Below, one piece after another: positions 25,512 through 38,000 of a stretch of 64,000 nt of DNA. A program made the translations under genes and the position numbers. The notes under the pieces are model-generated. The model was not told the origin of the DNA and did no database searches. It was given only the letters and a program-made list of their open reading frames with translations. Positions within the stretch are counted from its first letter, which is position 1. Each line of letters begins with the position of its first letter. This stretch comes from Epichloe hybrida (Eukaryota; Ascomycota; Sordariomycetes; Hypocreales; Clavicipitaceae): assembly GCA_019022495.1 (NCBI GenBank), contig JAFEKR010000006.1, forward strand, positions 186,001-250,000. Direction: 5' to 3'.

Positions 25512-26765
25512 ATGCAACGGGGTTCATACGGGGCGTCGCCTCCGTTGCACCATCCTGTACCGCAACACGTTTCCACAGTTCCTCAATTGCGATCACCGCC
25601 TCCGCCGCCCGGCTCTGCACAATCACTAGGCCAGAGCTACGGCGGCTCAGGTACGCCGTATCAGCAGCAAGGCGGAAACGCCGGCAACGTCTTTGGCTCC
25701 TATGGGCAGTTCATGAACGACCCCACGGCTCAGGTCGCGGCGCAATTTGGCCAGACTGCGTTCAGGCACGGCCAGGAATACGTCGAGCAGAATGTGCGCA
25801 CATCCCATTCCATTCTTTCCCACGAGATTCCTCGCCTCCCCTCGCCTCCCCTCGCCTCCCCTCGCCTCCCCTCGAGCGCCTCACTCGGAGACGGAAGCAA
25901 CTTTGTGCTGACTGAACTTGTTTGTTAGATCGGTCGCTATGTCAATGTGTCCGCCCTGAAACACTACTTCAACGTCTCCAACTCATATGTCGTCAACAAG
26001 TTGTTCCTCGTCCTATTCCCCTGGAGGCATAAGCCGTGGTCGCGCAAGCAGGCCGTGGGCGCCAACGGCCAAGAAGGATGGTACTTGCCGCCTCGCGAAG
26101 ATGTCAACAGTCCTGATATGTACATTCCCGGTATGGCAACCCCCTTCTGAGAAGACGTCGAGGTCGATATTGAGTAGACTGACAAGAGTGGTTTCTTCTT
26201 CTTCTCTAGTCATGGCTCTGGTCACATACATTCTTCTGTCGACGTTGGTTGCCGGCCTCAAGGGTCAGTTCAAGCCCGAGCTGCTTGGATACACCGCCAC
26301 CACCGGCATGGTCGTCGTCATTGTCGAGATTGTGGCTTTGAAGTTGGGATGCTACTTACTTAGCATCTCCAGCCAGTCCCAGCTTCTCGATCTCATTGCC
26401 TACTCGGGCTACAAATTTGTTGGCATAATTGCCACGATTGTTGTTGCTGAGATTCTCAACGGTGGCAAAGGCACTGGCGGCTGGGTTGGCTGGGCTGTGT
26501 TTGTTTACACTTTCCTGGCCAATTCCCTATTCCTGGTACGTGTGGTTGAGATCATCTTATGGTATGTGGCATGGTCGGATGGGAACTAACAATCAAGCAG
26601 ATGCGATCGCTCCGATATGTGCTCTTACCCGAGACTTCAGGCACCACCAGTGGCCCGATGCAAACCGACTCGCGCGCCAAGCGCAGCCAGAGGACCCAGT
26701 TTCTCTTCTTTTACTCGTACATTGTACAGCTAACCTTCATGTGGGTTCTGACCCGCGGGACGTGA
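25512..26765 (+). CDS. YIF1: YIF1 family protein (Yip1-interacting, ER-Golgi transport)
   Basis: Exons are 25,512-25,793, 25,929-26,130, 26,210-26,535 and 26,601-26,765 (introns 135, 79 and 65 bp, all GT-AG), giving 324 residues. YIF1/HRF1 proteins form a membrane complex with Yip1 that acts in COPII vesicle transport between ER and Golgi. The first 70 or so residues are Pro/Gln/Gly-rich and cytosolic. The family core follows (AAQFGQTAFRHGQEYVEQN, then VNVSALKHYFNVSNSYVVNK, then a WYLPPREDVNSPDMYIP block), and then about five hydrophobic segments, the last at FYSYIVQLTFMWVL. Length is typical. Intron 1 contains a 10-bp minisatellite. It is divergent from SRP receptor alpha, another early-secretory gene. 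Confidence 0.95.
25831..25874. repeat. 10-bp minisatellite in YIF1 intron 1
   Basis: CTCGCCTCCC is repeated about 4.4 times inside the first intron. It is pyrimidine-rich on the coding strand and so could help or disturb acceptor choice. Confidence 0.93.
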
Positions 26766-27605
26766 GCATATTCTGTGAGCGGTTCGCAAGTTGCAGGAGC
26801 AAAGTCGACTGGAACGCAAATTCGGCTGCGACGACGGAGCACACACACAACACTGATTGGCGATACATCTCTTCTGATGAACTGGCGTAAGCGCAACACT
26901 CAAGCCGTGTACTTCTGTCATAGGCAACGTATGGGCGTCATGGGCTAATACGGTCGTTTTGCTGGGGAGGAGTATGGAGTTCCTGGTAGTTGTTCAACGC
27001 AGGAAATGGAGACAACAAAGGGGGGGGGGGCATGAAGGAGTCAGTCGCATATTTTGTCGCAACGGGCCGCCACCTATTAATGTACCTTGACGTGGTTTGA
27101 TATAGAGCATATCTTTAATCAGATGATGAGATGATGATGCGAGCCAGTCTTAAATGAAACCTCTGCACGTCTGGCCTTTACAGAAGTATTCTGCGAACGA
27201 AGGCGGCGTCAAATGGGGGCATAAATACAATCCATTCCCACGCCACACCGATCGTTGGGTTGCCCTTGTCCTTGCCCTTGCATTTGCATTTGCAACGAAG
27301 CTTGCGACTCCTATCCTCCACCATCCAGTATCATGAAACACAACGCACGCCGAAATAAACTCGACCGTTTGATCAAGACGTCATGTTTCAAAAGAAACCA
27401 CTCGGCCCCCCTTATCATTCAACGGCGCAGCGCATTCCCCCGAAACAACTTCGCGCTTAAGCCGCCTTGTTCACGATCCACACGTGACGAAGGCCCGCCG
27501 CCTCCCATCATCGTGTTCGACTCGAGTCTTGGTCAAGTCACCTCACCATTACCCTCCCCTAAACGAAAATACTATCGCTTTTTAAAAACAGATCCAAAGA
27601 GAATC
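26766..27605. other. Intergenic between YIF1 and the Mpv17-family gene
   Basis: It contains a G-run (about 27,019-27,030), a GATGAT patch (about 27,122-27,140) and a CCTTGC/CATTTG hexamer repeat (about 27,262-27,295). The part nearest 27,606 is the promoter and leader of the next gene. No supported coding sequence. Confidence 0.5.
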
Positions 27606-28393
27606 ATGGCTCGCAACCCCATCTTCCCAGCAACCCTTCAAGCCGCCCTCCTAGGAGCCGTGTCCAACATTCTAGCGCAACTAATAGGATCGTACCGGAA
27701 ACAAGTCAGTTCCTCACCCCCCCACCCCCCCCCTCGATGTCACGCAATCGCTGATGTTACGACAGGCTCCCCTGGAAGTAGATTGGATTCCCGTCTTCCA
27801 ATTCCTCCTCTTCAGCATCATTAGCACGCCCCCCAACTTCATATGGTACGCGTCGCCTTTTTCAAAAGCATCCTCTCTGGTGGTCCATGGACGAATAGAT
27901 GAATGGAACTGACAAGGTCCGCAGGCAGGACTACTTGGAATCGGCTTTCCCGGCGCGCCTGCCGGCGCCTCATGCCAAGAAGTCGGATGACAAGCCTGCC
28001 GAGGAGCAGCAGCCCTTGAATCTGCGCAACACGCTCATCAAGTTTGCGCTGGATCAGACTGTCGGGGCCGTCTTCAACACGCTCTTGTTCAGCGTCTACA
28101 TACATTCTATTCACATGGCTATGCCGAATGCGCCCCGCATCACGAGCTTTTCCAAAGCCACTGCGTATTGGATGTCTCCGGGCGTCATTGACTTTTCGGC
28201 CGTGGACATGAGTGTCGTGCTGGACGCCGCCTTGGCTGAGTTCTGGACTATTGTGCTCGCTGGCGTCAAGCTGTGGCCGGCTGTGAGTCTCGTCAACTAT
28301 ACCTTGGTGAAGACGGTTGAAGGGAGGAGTCTGGTCGGTTGCATTGCTGGGTTGGGCTGGGGGGTCTATATGAGCATGATTGCCGCCAGGTAG
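27606..28393 (+). CDS. Mpv17/PMP22 family membrane protein
   Basis: Exons are 27,606-27,704, 27,766-27,845 and 27,925-28,393, with introns of 61 and 79 bp, giving 215 residues. The family comprises four-helix proteins of the peroxisomal or mitochondrial inner membrane. The features that fit are an early hydrophobic helix with Gln (LGAVSNILAQ), then PNFIWQDYLESAFP, then a region starting LIKFALDQTVGAVFNTLLF, which is the family's conserved KxxxDQxxxxP-like helix, and WPAVSLVNYTLV near the C-terminus. The fungal insertion of polar residues after AFPAR is common. The usual C-terminal Trp-rich WNxYLS motif is weak (GWGVYMSMIAAR). Membrane family is confident; compartment is not. Confidence 0.85.
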
Positions 28394-28651
28394 TGGCTCA
28401 CGTCGCCTCATGGTCATGTGGGAGTAGGCGCTTGGAAGAGCGTTCCTTACGAAACGGTGTGGTGTATGGGAGTTATGACACCATGGATCTTGAAATAATT
28501 ACAGAAGCTTGGCTTGAAGGGAGGGAAAAATGTTCAATTAATTCTCGCTCTACCCGCCCCCTGGCTTTTCGAGAGGTAATTAACCAAAAATATGCACAAA
28601 CGCTGTCGAGTATACTTGGACATTATTCGCGGCCCCCCGGCCTTTTCTTCA

Positions 28652-30064
28652 TCACGACATTTCCACATCCTCACCATGCGCTTCAATCAAGAAACGTAGA
28701 TTTTCGTCCCACGTTAGACTCCTTTCAGAGAATGACAATCCGTCCAATTCACTGGCCGATTCGCATTCTTCGATTGAGTTCATGGATATCCGCGATGGCG
28801 ATCTGGGCGTAGTCGACCCGAGCGAGATTGCCAGCTCTATGCTCGGGTCAAACTCAGTTGCTTCGGGGTTCAGCACGAACTCGCCCGAATCTTGCTCACC
28901 AAGTTCCATGGGCAAGGTTGTTGGCCAATTTCGAGACATTGGTTCCAAATGTGAGGGCACTCTGCCTCCTGGCGTTGGGTCGAAAGGCTGTCGCAAAACG
29001 GTAGCCCACTCTGGCTGAGCTGCCATCCATGCGGCAATGCTTGAGACGTGAGCGGCTTGTCCGTCATATCTCCTTGAACCTGTTGGCCGATGATGAATAA
29101 CGGTACCGTTACCATCTGAACTGACGGAATTTGTGCGGCCCAGAGTCACATGAGACTCGAACTCGAATCCTTCAAAATTCTCCACTGTCACGGCCGTTGG
29201 GCGAACAAACCAATCCATAGTTGGAGCATGGATCAATAAATCGTATTTTTCGAAGAGTCGCTCAGCTACATCGTACCAATGCATGAGCCACGGCCTCATG
29301 GTCCAAAAGAAGTCCTCGCTGGTACCTGGACGCATCATTTCGTTGGCAAAGTTGTACACGGTAGCAAGGACCCAACGTATTTCCTTTGGTAACCCTTGAA
29401 TTGACTGGACGATGCAAGACCACACCCGAGCAACCGTGAACAAGTGGTCACCGCCTTTCTCAACGGGCTCCAGGGCCTTGAAACCCCCTCGAAGATCAAT
29501 GTTCATTGAACAAGGTTGGTAAGCCATCGCTCCAGAGAAGGTCTGATATTCCAGAAGATACATATCTGGGAATCTAGTGTGAGGGATCAAAGTCGAGCTC
29601 AAATGTCGGTATGTTGGGTCGTTTTTGGGTATTTCGCTGAGGATGTTGTATCCTTCAGAGGGAAGAGGTCTTGGGGCGACGACAGAATGCGACATGGGAT
29701 TCAATTCCGGGAATGTCTGCCACCAGTCGAGTCCCCAGTTCTGGCGCGCCACTTCTATTTCGTGCATAATACCTTCGAACTCGCCCCCGACATCTGATAT
29801 GAGATCAATCTGATCGGAAATGATGCAGTCCCTATCGAGTCCTCTGACCCAGTGAACATTTGGTGCGCGATGGAAGTATAAGACGGCACACTCGCCGCAG
29901 AATGGTTGGCGAGAGCCATGCTGGATATAAAAAGCGTGATATTTGCTATGGGATGGGCAGAAATACTAGAACAACCCCCGTGCGGCCGATTGCTCGTGAT
30001 AGACTGCGTAGGCGTCGTCAGTGATAACATGCTCTTTCCAGAAGCATCGCCCACGACAGGCCAT
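28652..30064 (-). CDS. Hypothetical protein with Cys/His-rich N-terminus; internal stop or short intron
   Basis: A long minus-strand frame, 29,965-28,652 (438 codons), continues well upstream of its most obvious internal ATG at 29,767. Codons there still read as protein (for example PFCGECAVLYFHRAP), so the true start lies further out. A likely start is the ATG at 30,064 (MACRGRCFWKEH). Between them a TAG at 29,966-29,968 interrupts an otherwise open frame. Either a 63-nt phase-0 intron (29,966-30,028, GTTATC...TTCTAG, with an ACTGAC-like branch site) removes it, giving about 449 residues, or it is a nonsense change of a Gln codon. Cys/His pairs in the N-terminus suggest metal binding; the C-terminal 100 residues are acidic and Ser-rich. 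I do not recognise the family. Confidence 0.6.
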
Positions 30065-30990
30065 GATGGTGATTGGAAGAAGATGGGCGCTATATCGAGT
30101 AGAAACTCGATGGAATGATAGTAATGAATGATGGTCACAACAAAATAATGACTGATATGTCGGCTGCCTTTGATTACTTAAATAATGACGAAGAAGATGG
30201 GGGAGTCTGGCGCAATGCCACAAACAACTTGAAGGGTCTGGTAATACCTCGTAGCTGAGGCGCACCTTCCTCATCCTCGCGACCGGCGTGCAATTGTCTG
30301 TTTAAACGCCTCTACGAGGAAGGGGCGAGATGGCAACGCGATCTGACGCGATCTGATGCGATCTTTTTTCTGGCTTTGGATTCGTAGTCCCCTTTCTACT
30401 GTTTTCACTATATTCATGCGAAACCGAAACCGCCTGTACACGGATCACGGAACAAGTCATGCCCCTCCTCGCAACAAATTGTATTTGGATGCTCTCGACG
30501 CGCTTCGCCGTGAAATCGCGCCTGTAAACCATCAAATTGTTGTATGGTCAATTGATCCAAATTCCATCACGTCTTACCGACCACCATGGATACGTCGACT
30601 TGAAATTCTGATGACGGAGTAATGCCGATGCATACCGAGGATGAAAGCCTTCTTCCCTAGCAGAAGTAATGTTCTCACACCTGGGCCCGCTTTCAATAGC
30701 CCAATCATAGCATGGCAAAACAACAGTGGGGGACGCCAATGGGATGGGTTGACATTTCTCTCTCACGCAGCTCTACTTCTGCTTCTGCCCTCCTCCATGA
30801 CTCCGATTACCCAAAGCTGTACCCGTAGAGCATTTACCTTCAGCTTCTCCCATTTCGTCTTTTTGTGCATGAACAGCCCTCTTCTACACATATCACAACG
30901 CTCTTAACGCACTCCCACAAGAATATCTCCATACAACACTCGTTTCAGTCGTCACCTTCAGATCGTACCGTACAGTCCGAACGCATCAAA
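30065..30990. other. Divergent upstream region, no gene
   Basis: This spacer lies between the hypothetical minus-strand gene and the Dabb-domain gene. Only short, unsupported open frames are present. The last 100 bp before 30,991 are C/T- and A-rich like a fungal leader. Confidence 0.5.
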
Positions 30991-31623
30991 ATGGCGGATC
31001 GTGTTCACCGTATCACCATGTTCAAATTGCCAGACCAGGCCAATCAGCAGAAGCTCATCCAAGCGTACAAGACTGTCGACCAAACCAACCAAAAGGTAAG
31101 GGAACCCGAGCACCTACAAGATGCCAGGACCCCCAGCACGAATTCAGTGCTGCTTCTGTGCGACTTTTCGCCCTCGTGCCACCCTTCTGCAAGCGCAAAA
31201 AGAAATACGAACAAGACATGGTTGCTGTCACTTTGTCTTCGCACAGAAACCTATTACCAGTGGCGTGACAGATGCGGAGACGCCTCGCCTGAAAGGACAT
31301 GCGTGCCAAGCAATACCTTTCGCGGCCCTCGTGCAGCATACATAAGCAATGTCACTGACGACGAGTTCCCATTTCTCGTTTTCGTGTAGGACGGCAAGCC
31401 GTACATCCTCTCTCTAGCCGCCGGCCCAACTGAGGAGGACCCCCGCTCGCAAGGCTACACGGTGGCATGCAAGACGGAATTCGCCAGCATGGAGGACATG
31501 AGATACTACGACAACAGCTGCCAGGCCCATCAAGCTCTGAAAGCTACAGCCAAGGATCTCGGTGTGGAGGGAGTTCTGACCGTATACTTCAAGCCGCAGG
31601 TTACGGGGGGTGCCTCTCCATGA
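30991..31623 (+). CDS. Stress-responsive A/B-barrel (Dabb) domain protein
   Basis: Exons 30,991-31,095 and 31,390-31,623 encode 112 residues. The 294-bp intron (GTAAGG...GTGTAG) is the longest in the window. The protein is almost exactly one dimeric alpha-beta barrel domain. It opens VHRITMFKLPD, then has DGKPYILSLAAGP, DPRSQGYTVACKTEF and YYDNSCQAHQALKATAKDLG, and ends with the strand VEGVLTVYFKP. Such small proteins are widespread in fungi; some are stress-induced, and relatives act as polyketide cyclases, but this conserved form is usually of unknown role. Membership is confident. I would not tie it to the polyketide cluster 8 kb away, because this form occurs generally in fungi. Confidence 0.88.
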
Positions 31624-33265
31624 AAAAGGTAGAGATTTATACGGCGCACGGAGTAATCCGTACGTACATACATACATACGGAGACAGAAAATGCGACCCC
31701 CCCCCCAAAAAAGTCAAAATGATGTACGGATAAACAACGCACAGGCGATGTAGATCCCAAACACGCCTGCGCCATCTTCGGGGCCACGAAGGAGACAGCT
31801 TGATGTAAACCGTTCGCTCCCCAATTTTTTTCCCCCTTAAAACGCATGTCACTCGAGTTTCATCCCGATAAGCCGTGTGTAGCTGACGCTCGTTTTATCA
31901 TTACTCCAATCTCAACCATCTCAGCAGTACGACGATAGCACCAGTCCAGTGGCGAAAACCTACCTACCTTGACCTTCCAGTTAAACCACTGCACGCTACC
32001 CGTGTACACTGTTTGCACAACTCGTTAATAGGGGTTGTTGTTTTTTTGGGGAAAAAAAAAGCTCTTCAGCTCTCAAATGGCCAATCTCACACCCCCCTCC
32101 CTCCACTTCCTCCGCTTAACAGCCCACAATATCCCTTCCTCCTCATTGCTGCTTTTCAACCACTCGTTTTACCAGGCGCCATCGACAAGTACTTATCCAG
32201 GATATGCTTCGTCCTTTCCCAGTAGCGGCATACAATGTACTCCCAGATGCATTTCCACAGCACAACTGACCAAGTTCTCTGCGTGTCAAGAGGCCGGGCG
32301 AACCTCTGCTTCGGGGGTGACCAGAACCCTGATCGGGTAGAAACCATCTTACCGTCGCAGACGTCATGATTGTACCAGCCGGGGTTTCTCCTCGGTTACT
32401 GGATGATCTGGATGGTGGCTTCAAAATGGTTGGAAGTTATCCTCCCGGGCTCGAGTGGGACACTGTGCTACCTATCGTGGCGATGACGAGACAAGGCCCA
32501 ATCTTAGGCATGCGAGGCGGTTGGACAGGGATCCTGTGTACGGCGATACCGACTTGCTGCGGAAGTGGATTGGGGGTGAGAAGTAGTGGGTTGGTTGGCA
32601 CGGTGTGCAAATTTGAAAACTTGTGGTCGTCGAGTTTTGACGCGGAACCTGGCCCCAATTCGATTCGGGTAGCAATGCAATCTTACGGCGCCGGACTGAT
32701 GAAGATTTTAGGTGCAGAAGGTGAGAACGCACATGCAAGCTGCGAGTCTGGCCGAATCGACATGTGCAAATCAGACGGCTGGGGATAAACACTACATGTA
32801 CTTAGCCAATTGAGTCTCAAGACATCTGAGCTGTCAGCGCTATTGTTGCTGATCCAAGGTACTGAATAGCAGAACTTAACTTGATTGTATTGCTATGTGT
32901 GGAGTCTCAAAAGTGTTTCATTTCTCTTAAACAACCTAAATGTTTCTCTCTCGGACTAACTGATCAAAGCTTCATCAATGGCATCTTGACGGAGGCAGAG
33001 TAGAAGCCATCTCATACCAAAGTAGGGGTAGTGAATAGAACGGAAGACGGAAAGACAAAGAAAGCAGAGGCCAATGTAAGATATGCCCTCACGATGCAGA
33101 ATAAGCCACTCAACACTTCATCATCTCGTGTTCCAAAGTTTCGGGTCATTGTGCTGTTACTTTGGTCAAACGAAAAAGACAAGACAAGTAAAAAGTAGAA
33201 GAAACAAACGAACAAAGATGGAACCTTTCCTACATGCTTAGGAGATGTTGAGCAACACGTCTTTT
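31624..33265. other. 1.6-kb intergenic region, no supported gene
   Basis: It holds CATA microsatellite patches (about 31,665-31,680), a C-run (31,697-31,706) and T/G/A runs at about 32,040-32,060. Frames of 106-140 codons on both strands at 32,366-32,792 overlap and show no domain. The right part is the 3' flank of the MFS gene. Confidence 0.45.
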
Positions 33266-35300
33266 TCAAGCCATTTGGCGTGAATGGGTGACCTCGTTGA
33301 TCTCAGTCCCAGAGTCACTTCCTCTGCGATATGAAGAAGATTCGTCCTTAACCTGGGCCGTTAATCGCCGAATAGGTGTGGGGTGTTTTTCCAGGGTGAA
33401 GAGAGAAATGACAACCATGGCTGCACAGGCTAGCGCGATGACCTCAATCTCTTTTCCGAACGCGCCGATGTAGACTGTCCGGACCAGCTCCCTCAATTTG
33501 GTCGGCAGCTGTAGTCCCAAAAGAGGTGACCGGTGTAGCATATCCAATTCGTCTCCCGTCAAGCGTCCACTCAAGTGTTGATTGGCATGCATGTTGAATA
33601 GAATGGTACAGAGCGACAGGCCGATACACCCACCCAGAACTCTTGCTTGCGCAACGGCGCCCTGAGCTGAAGCTCTTTCGTTGGTCTCAGTTGCCATGAT
33701 ATTTGTCATGATTGTAGCAGCTGAGAAAGATAAACCAACGCCCAGTCCAAAAATTGCCTGGAAACCATACTGAGCCACCGCTGTCTCAGAATCACCCGAA
33801 ACCGTCGTCATGAGCCCAACTCCTAAGAGCTGAAGACAAGAAGCTCCCACCAACGTATAAGAGGTATTGTTTCGTTTGCTTGATAGCGCGCCTCCGAGAA
33901 AAGACCCAAGTGCACAGGCAGTTAACATGGGTAAAATCCGAACTCCTGCCATAAGGGCATTTTGATTGTTTACCATTTGAAATCGTTCTGGTAGGATGAT
34001 AGAAAAGCAGATATAAGGAAATCCAGTAAATAAGGTGACACTGTCGTAATGAGAAGATGCCCGACGTTAGCTCAATCTATCCATTGGAAACAGCTAATGG
34101 TTCAACACTCACAGCAGTCCGGCAGCGTATACTCTCTTCCCAATTAACTGTATGGGAAAAATCGGCTCAACATGGCGGTGTCGCTTGCGAGCAAGATGTA
34201 CCTCCCACAAGATAAATATGAGCCAAGACACAATAGCAAGAATAAAGCTGACAATGATTTCTGGGCTGTTCCATGCAAGCGCTTGGGATCCAGCTTGTTG
34301 CATGGCGAACACCAAAAATCCTGAACTAGAAAGCATTGTAGCACTTCCGAGAAAGTCTATGCTCCTGAAAGCTGTCCACGACAGGAGATCCGCTACGTTT
34401 TCTTGGGGCCAGAAGTTGGTGATTATCAGAATAGTAACAAGACCACAGGGAACACTAGTTTCAATGAGCTGCCGTGCAATGAGAAAATTTGCGACACAAA
34501 CTTACTTCATGTTGAAGAGCCATCTCCAATCTGATAGCTCGGATATAACACCGCCAATTAAAGGCCCAAGAACAAACGCTGTAGCAAGGGTTGCCCCAAT
34601 CAAAGCACCAATGAGGCTCGGTCGATGCACCGGTCCAACTTCAATCAGTCCGATTTGGGTGAGGCTGTATAGACCGGATGCTCCCATACCCTGGAACGCA
34701 CGACAGATGATTCTGGGCCAATTAGCTGCAATTCTTTTGAAGGAAGGCACGCAGTTCATACAGTGCAATCATGTCTTTTGAAGAAGCGCATCCCATTGAG
34801 AAGCCAATGAAGATGATCCATGACATGACGAGCATGTTCTTCCGACCGTATATGTCGCTAAGCTTCGAAATGCACACGGCAAACCCTGGGAAATCGTCAG
34901 CGGCATGCAAGTCGATAACCCAGAAAAAGAGTCACCATTACCCATATATGTCAGTAAGTAAGCCAGAACAATCCATGGTGCATTGACAAAATCGTCCATT
35001 TCGTGAGATATCGTAACTAGAGACGTAGCCACAATGGATGTGTCCAAGCTGGAGAACAGTAGCCCTACAAGGAGGCTGTGGGAAAATCAGCATTCTCTAT
35101 CAACTGAGTCAATGTTCTCAAAAGATATTTACTCACGCAACAATGAGCACTTTTTGGCGCGAACCGCTCACACCTTGGCGATTCGTCATGCTGGGAACGG
35201 CGGTTGTGTGTGCTTGATCTCTGTTTGGTTCTTGCGAGGACGACAGTTGACTAAGCGAAGGGTTTGGATAAGGAAGGGACATTTGAAATTCAGAAGTCAT
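33266..35300 (-). CDS. MFS drug/metabolite exporter, DHA14-like
   Basis: Six exons in transcript order, 35,300-35,137, 35,075-34,942, 34,885-34,762, 34,712-34,506, 34,454-34,113 and 34,040-33,266, give 581 residues; the introns are 49-72 bp, all GT-AG. It is a proton-driven plasma-membrane exporter of the 14-helix family. A polar N-terminus is followed by helix 1 and LFSSLDTSIVATSLVTI, the antiporter-type motif KLSDIYGRKN, then CRAFQGMGASGLYSL, then motif C-like VLGPLIGGVISELSDWRWLF. The ATG at 35,300 is the first; an upstream in-frame extension lacks ATG. It lies 3.8 kb from, and transcribed away from, the polyketide synthase, so export of that product or self-protection is a reasonable inference. 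The substrate is unknown. Confidence 0.92.
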
Positions 35301-37283
35301 GTTTTTTTTTAACAAAGGTGCCTCCAAGAAAGATTGAGAATATAGTCAAACGAGTATGCTTCTCTGTGGTTGTGGTCTTCTACCTTTGTTTGAACTGAGG
35401 TGGAGTCGCCACAAACGTGTGTCTGTGAATCCAAGAAGCAAGAATGCAAGTGAAGAGTCACGAGGACCGCATTCACTGCGCGGATGAAATCCTTTTCCTT
35501 TGTAGAGGACCCAGTTCTTGTTCCGGCCAAACAGGCGAGTCTCGCGTGAAGATGACGCAAAGTCGGTCCTGTCGTATCAATATGATCAGGAAGGAGCGGG
35601 AGTGAAGACGCTGGTTCTTGCCGTCTTTGGCCCCGTGCTGGAGGCGACGGGGGGGTCCAAGACCAAAGGGCAAAAAAAGCCAGACTCTGAACAGAAAACA
35701 AGGAAACTTCTCTCACACACTTCTCACTCCATCAACAAATTGCAATCTGACTACACCGTAATCGTTTGGCTTGTGATGGAGCCCACATCAATGTTGAGTG
35801 TGATGACGATTGGCGTCGGGCATCGGCTTCTTGGAAGAAGTGATGACAGTCAAATAGTGCCAAGATCGCTTTGCCTCTTGCGCTGGGTTTGAGCAAGCGA
35901 CTCCAGACTCATCCTGTCAGAGAAAGCATGACATCCTATACACTTACAGCAACGGACTGAGACATGACTGAGCTGGCGTTGTACAAAGATTACGGGAATT
36001 GACCCTCTGCTAGCGAGATGGCTAGGACCGTGTCGCCATTGCAACATCGTACTTTCGTCAGGAGTCTCTTCTGTGTAGCCTCCGGTACACCAGCCTGGTG
36101 TCAAACCTACATGGTTCATTTGTAGCGGATTAGATCTTGGCTAAGCTGTTGCGTTGCACGGTAAGAGAGGCTCCAATGATTCAATGGCTGTGAAAGGGCC
36201 ATATGGCTAGGGCTAGGACTGTTGGCCTTGGCCTGGTAACGATGGTGAAACTACCCGCTTTCGAGTTCTGGAAACGAATATCGAGCCATACTCGTCAAGT
36301 CACAAACCAGCGGGGATTCGGCATGATCGAACGGTGCTGCCGGCTATCTCACTGTTGCGTTACGGTCTTTTGAGAACAAGAATGCTGGGGAAAGGCAGGA
36401 CTGGCACTGATCATCAGTGACGCTGGATCTGCAACGCATTGCCTCTGGAGCACAAAGTCACGATGGATGCATTCAGCTAAGATCAGGTGGTACCCATCTC
36501 GCTGCAGAGAGCCGAAAACGCACTCGCTGGGAAGTGTGAGACGCCAGATGTGTCCTACCTCTGTCAACAGGCAACGTTCCATGATCCATCATCGACGTCG
36601 TTGGTATCGGTGAATGTAGCCTGTGGCCTGTAGCCTGAGCCTGCTGCTTCTCTTTCCCGTTTGCACGGCGCTGCGGACAGACGCAGGCCAGGAAAGAGGA
36701 GCCATCTTGGCAATTGTTTTTTCTTTGGGGGTTTTTTTTTGGGTTTTTTTTGGGGCATGTCATGTCATGCCTCCCCACCAGAGTCTGCGCAACTCGCACC
36801 AACGCCAACGCGCACCAACGCGCACCCTACACTGGAGACTGGACCGGTCAAGTGCTGCTGAATCGAGTTCGTCCGATGTCTTCAGCCATTCGTTCATTAC
36901 CTTGGATGGATGCACGACTTGCGCATGGTGCATGTTCCTCGATAATCCTTCTCTTGTTGGCTAACCTATGAGGCCTATGAGGAACCCATCGGGACCTATC
37001 ACAATCACAGCGACCCCCTTGCGATAGGACGCGTCAAACGCAGACAAAGAAAAAATGACAGCAATGGACAGACTTGGATGGCGTGTCAAACGCCTGCCGC
37101 TCCATTCATTGTCGTGTACGGAGAGCAATGAAGCGACAGCTGAGCTGCATTTGTAGAGGTTGATGGACAACGCAGGAAAGCTATCGACGCCGCGAAGCAG
37201 GGCTACGAGCCTACGACAATGCTTGCATCCATAACACGGCGTCACCTGGCTATGAACTGCTCCATCCTCTTGTTGCATGTGCT

Positions 37284-37343
37284 GGGACTCACAGGGACTC
37301 ACAGGGACTCGCAGGGACTCGCAGGGACTCAAAGGGACTCACA
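37284..37343. repeat. 10-bp minisatellite (GGGACTCACA)
   Basis: There are six units; units 3 and 4 read GGGACTCGCA and unit 5 reads GGGACTCAAA. It lies in the gap between exporter and polyketide synthase. Confidence 0.95.
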
Positions 37344-37960
37344 GACTATGTTGGTCAGCTTCGCCCATGCTTCACTTTCGCAGCTAGTTTCAGACTGAAA
37401 GGAATGTGCATGAATGCAGTCGAGCCGGGCGAGATGGAGCCTTCGCAAACATTGCCAGCCGTCGAAAGATTCTTTTTGCAGCATGGCATACTCCGGGATT
37501 GCCTTCTTATCTCTTCCACCAAAGGCGTTACAATGCAAGCAGTCAGATTTCTGGCGCCCACATGTCTCCGGGGCACACATGACATGACTGGCTCATTTGA
37601 GCTACCACGATGCATCAAACATGCATCTGGTGGCTTCCACCAAGATCATGGTCGCCTGCATCATTTTGAAGTGGGTGGTCTTACAAGATAGATCCTCCCC
37701 TTGCCATACCTCCAAATCTCGGTGTCAAGGTCTCACCCCTCAAGACCAAAATTCGACCAGAGCACAGGGTAGCTTCCGCGTGCTGATAGACGAGCCGCCC
37801 TTTCGAATTGTTCCCGTCTGATGACACTATCTCCTGTTCTCAAGAATTTATTCCTTTTCTTCTTAGGCATGGAGTCGTTACAGGCGGGTGTTGTTATTTC
37901 CGTCGCTCAGAGACTGTACGGGGAAACGACCAACCACAAGCTTGCGTATAATACCAGCCG

Positions 37961-38000
37961 TGGTCAGCCATGGTCAGCCATGGTCAGCCATGGCCAGCTA
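37961..38000. repeat. 10-bp minisatellite (TGGTCAGCCA)
   Basis: Four units are present, the last with a substitution (TGGCCAGCTA). The unit is itself nearly palindromic (TGG...CCA). Confidence 0.93.

Noticed and set aside
30991..31623. Dabb-domain protein as a cyclase of the polyketide cluster
   Set aside because: Its sequence matches the generally conserved fungal form, and it lies beyond the exporter, 8 kb from the synthase. No link is shown.
32366..32792. 140-codon plus and 106-codon minus frames
   Set aside because: They overlap each other, show no domain or secretion signal, and have no credible splice extension.
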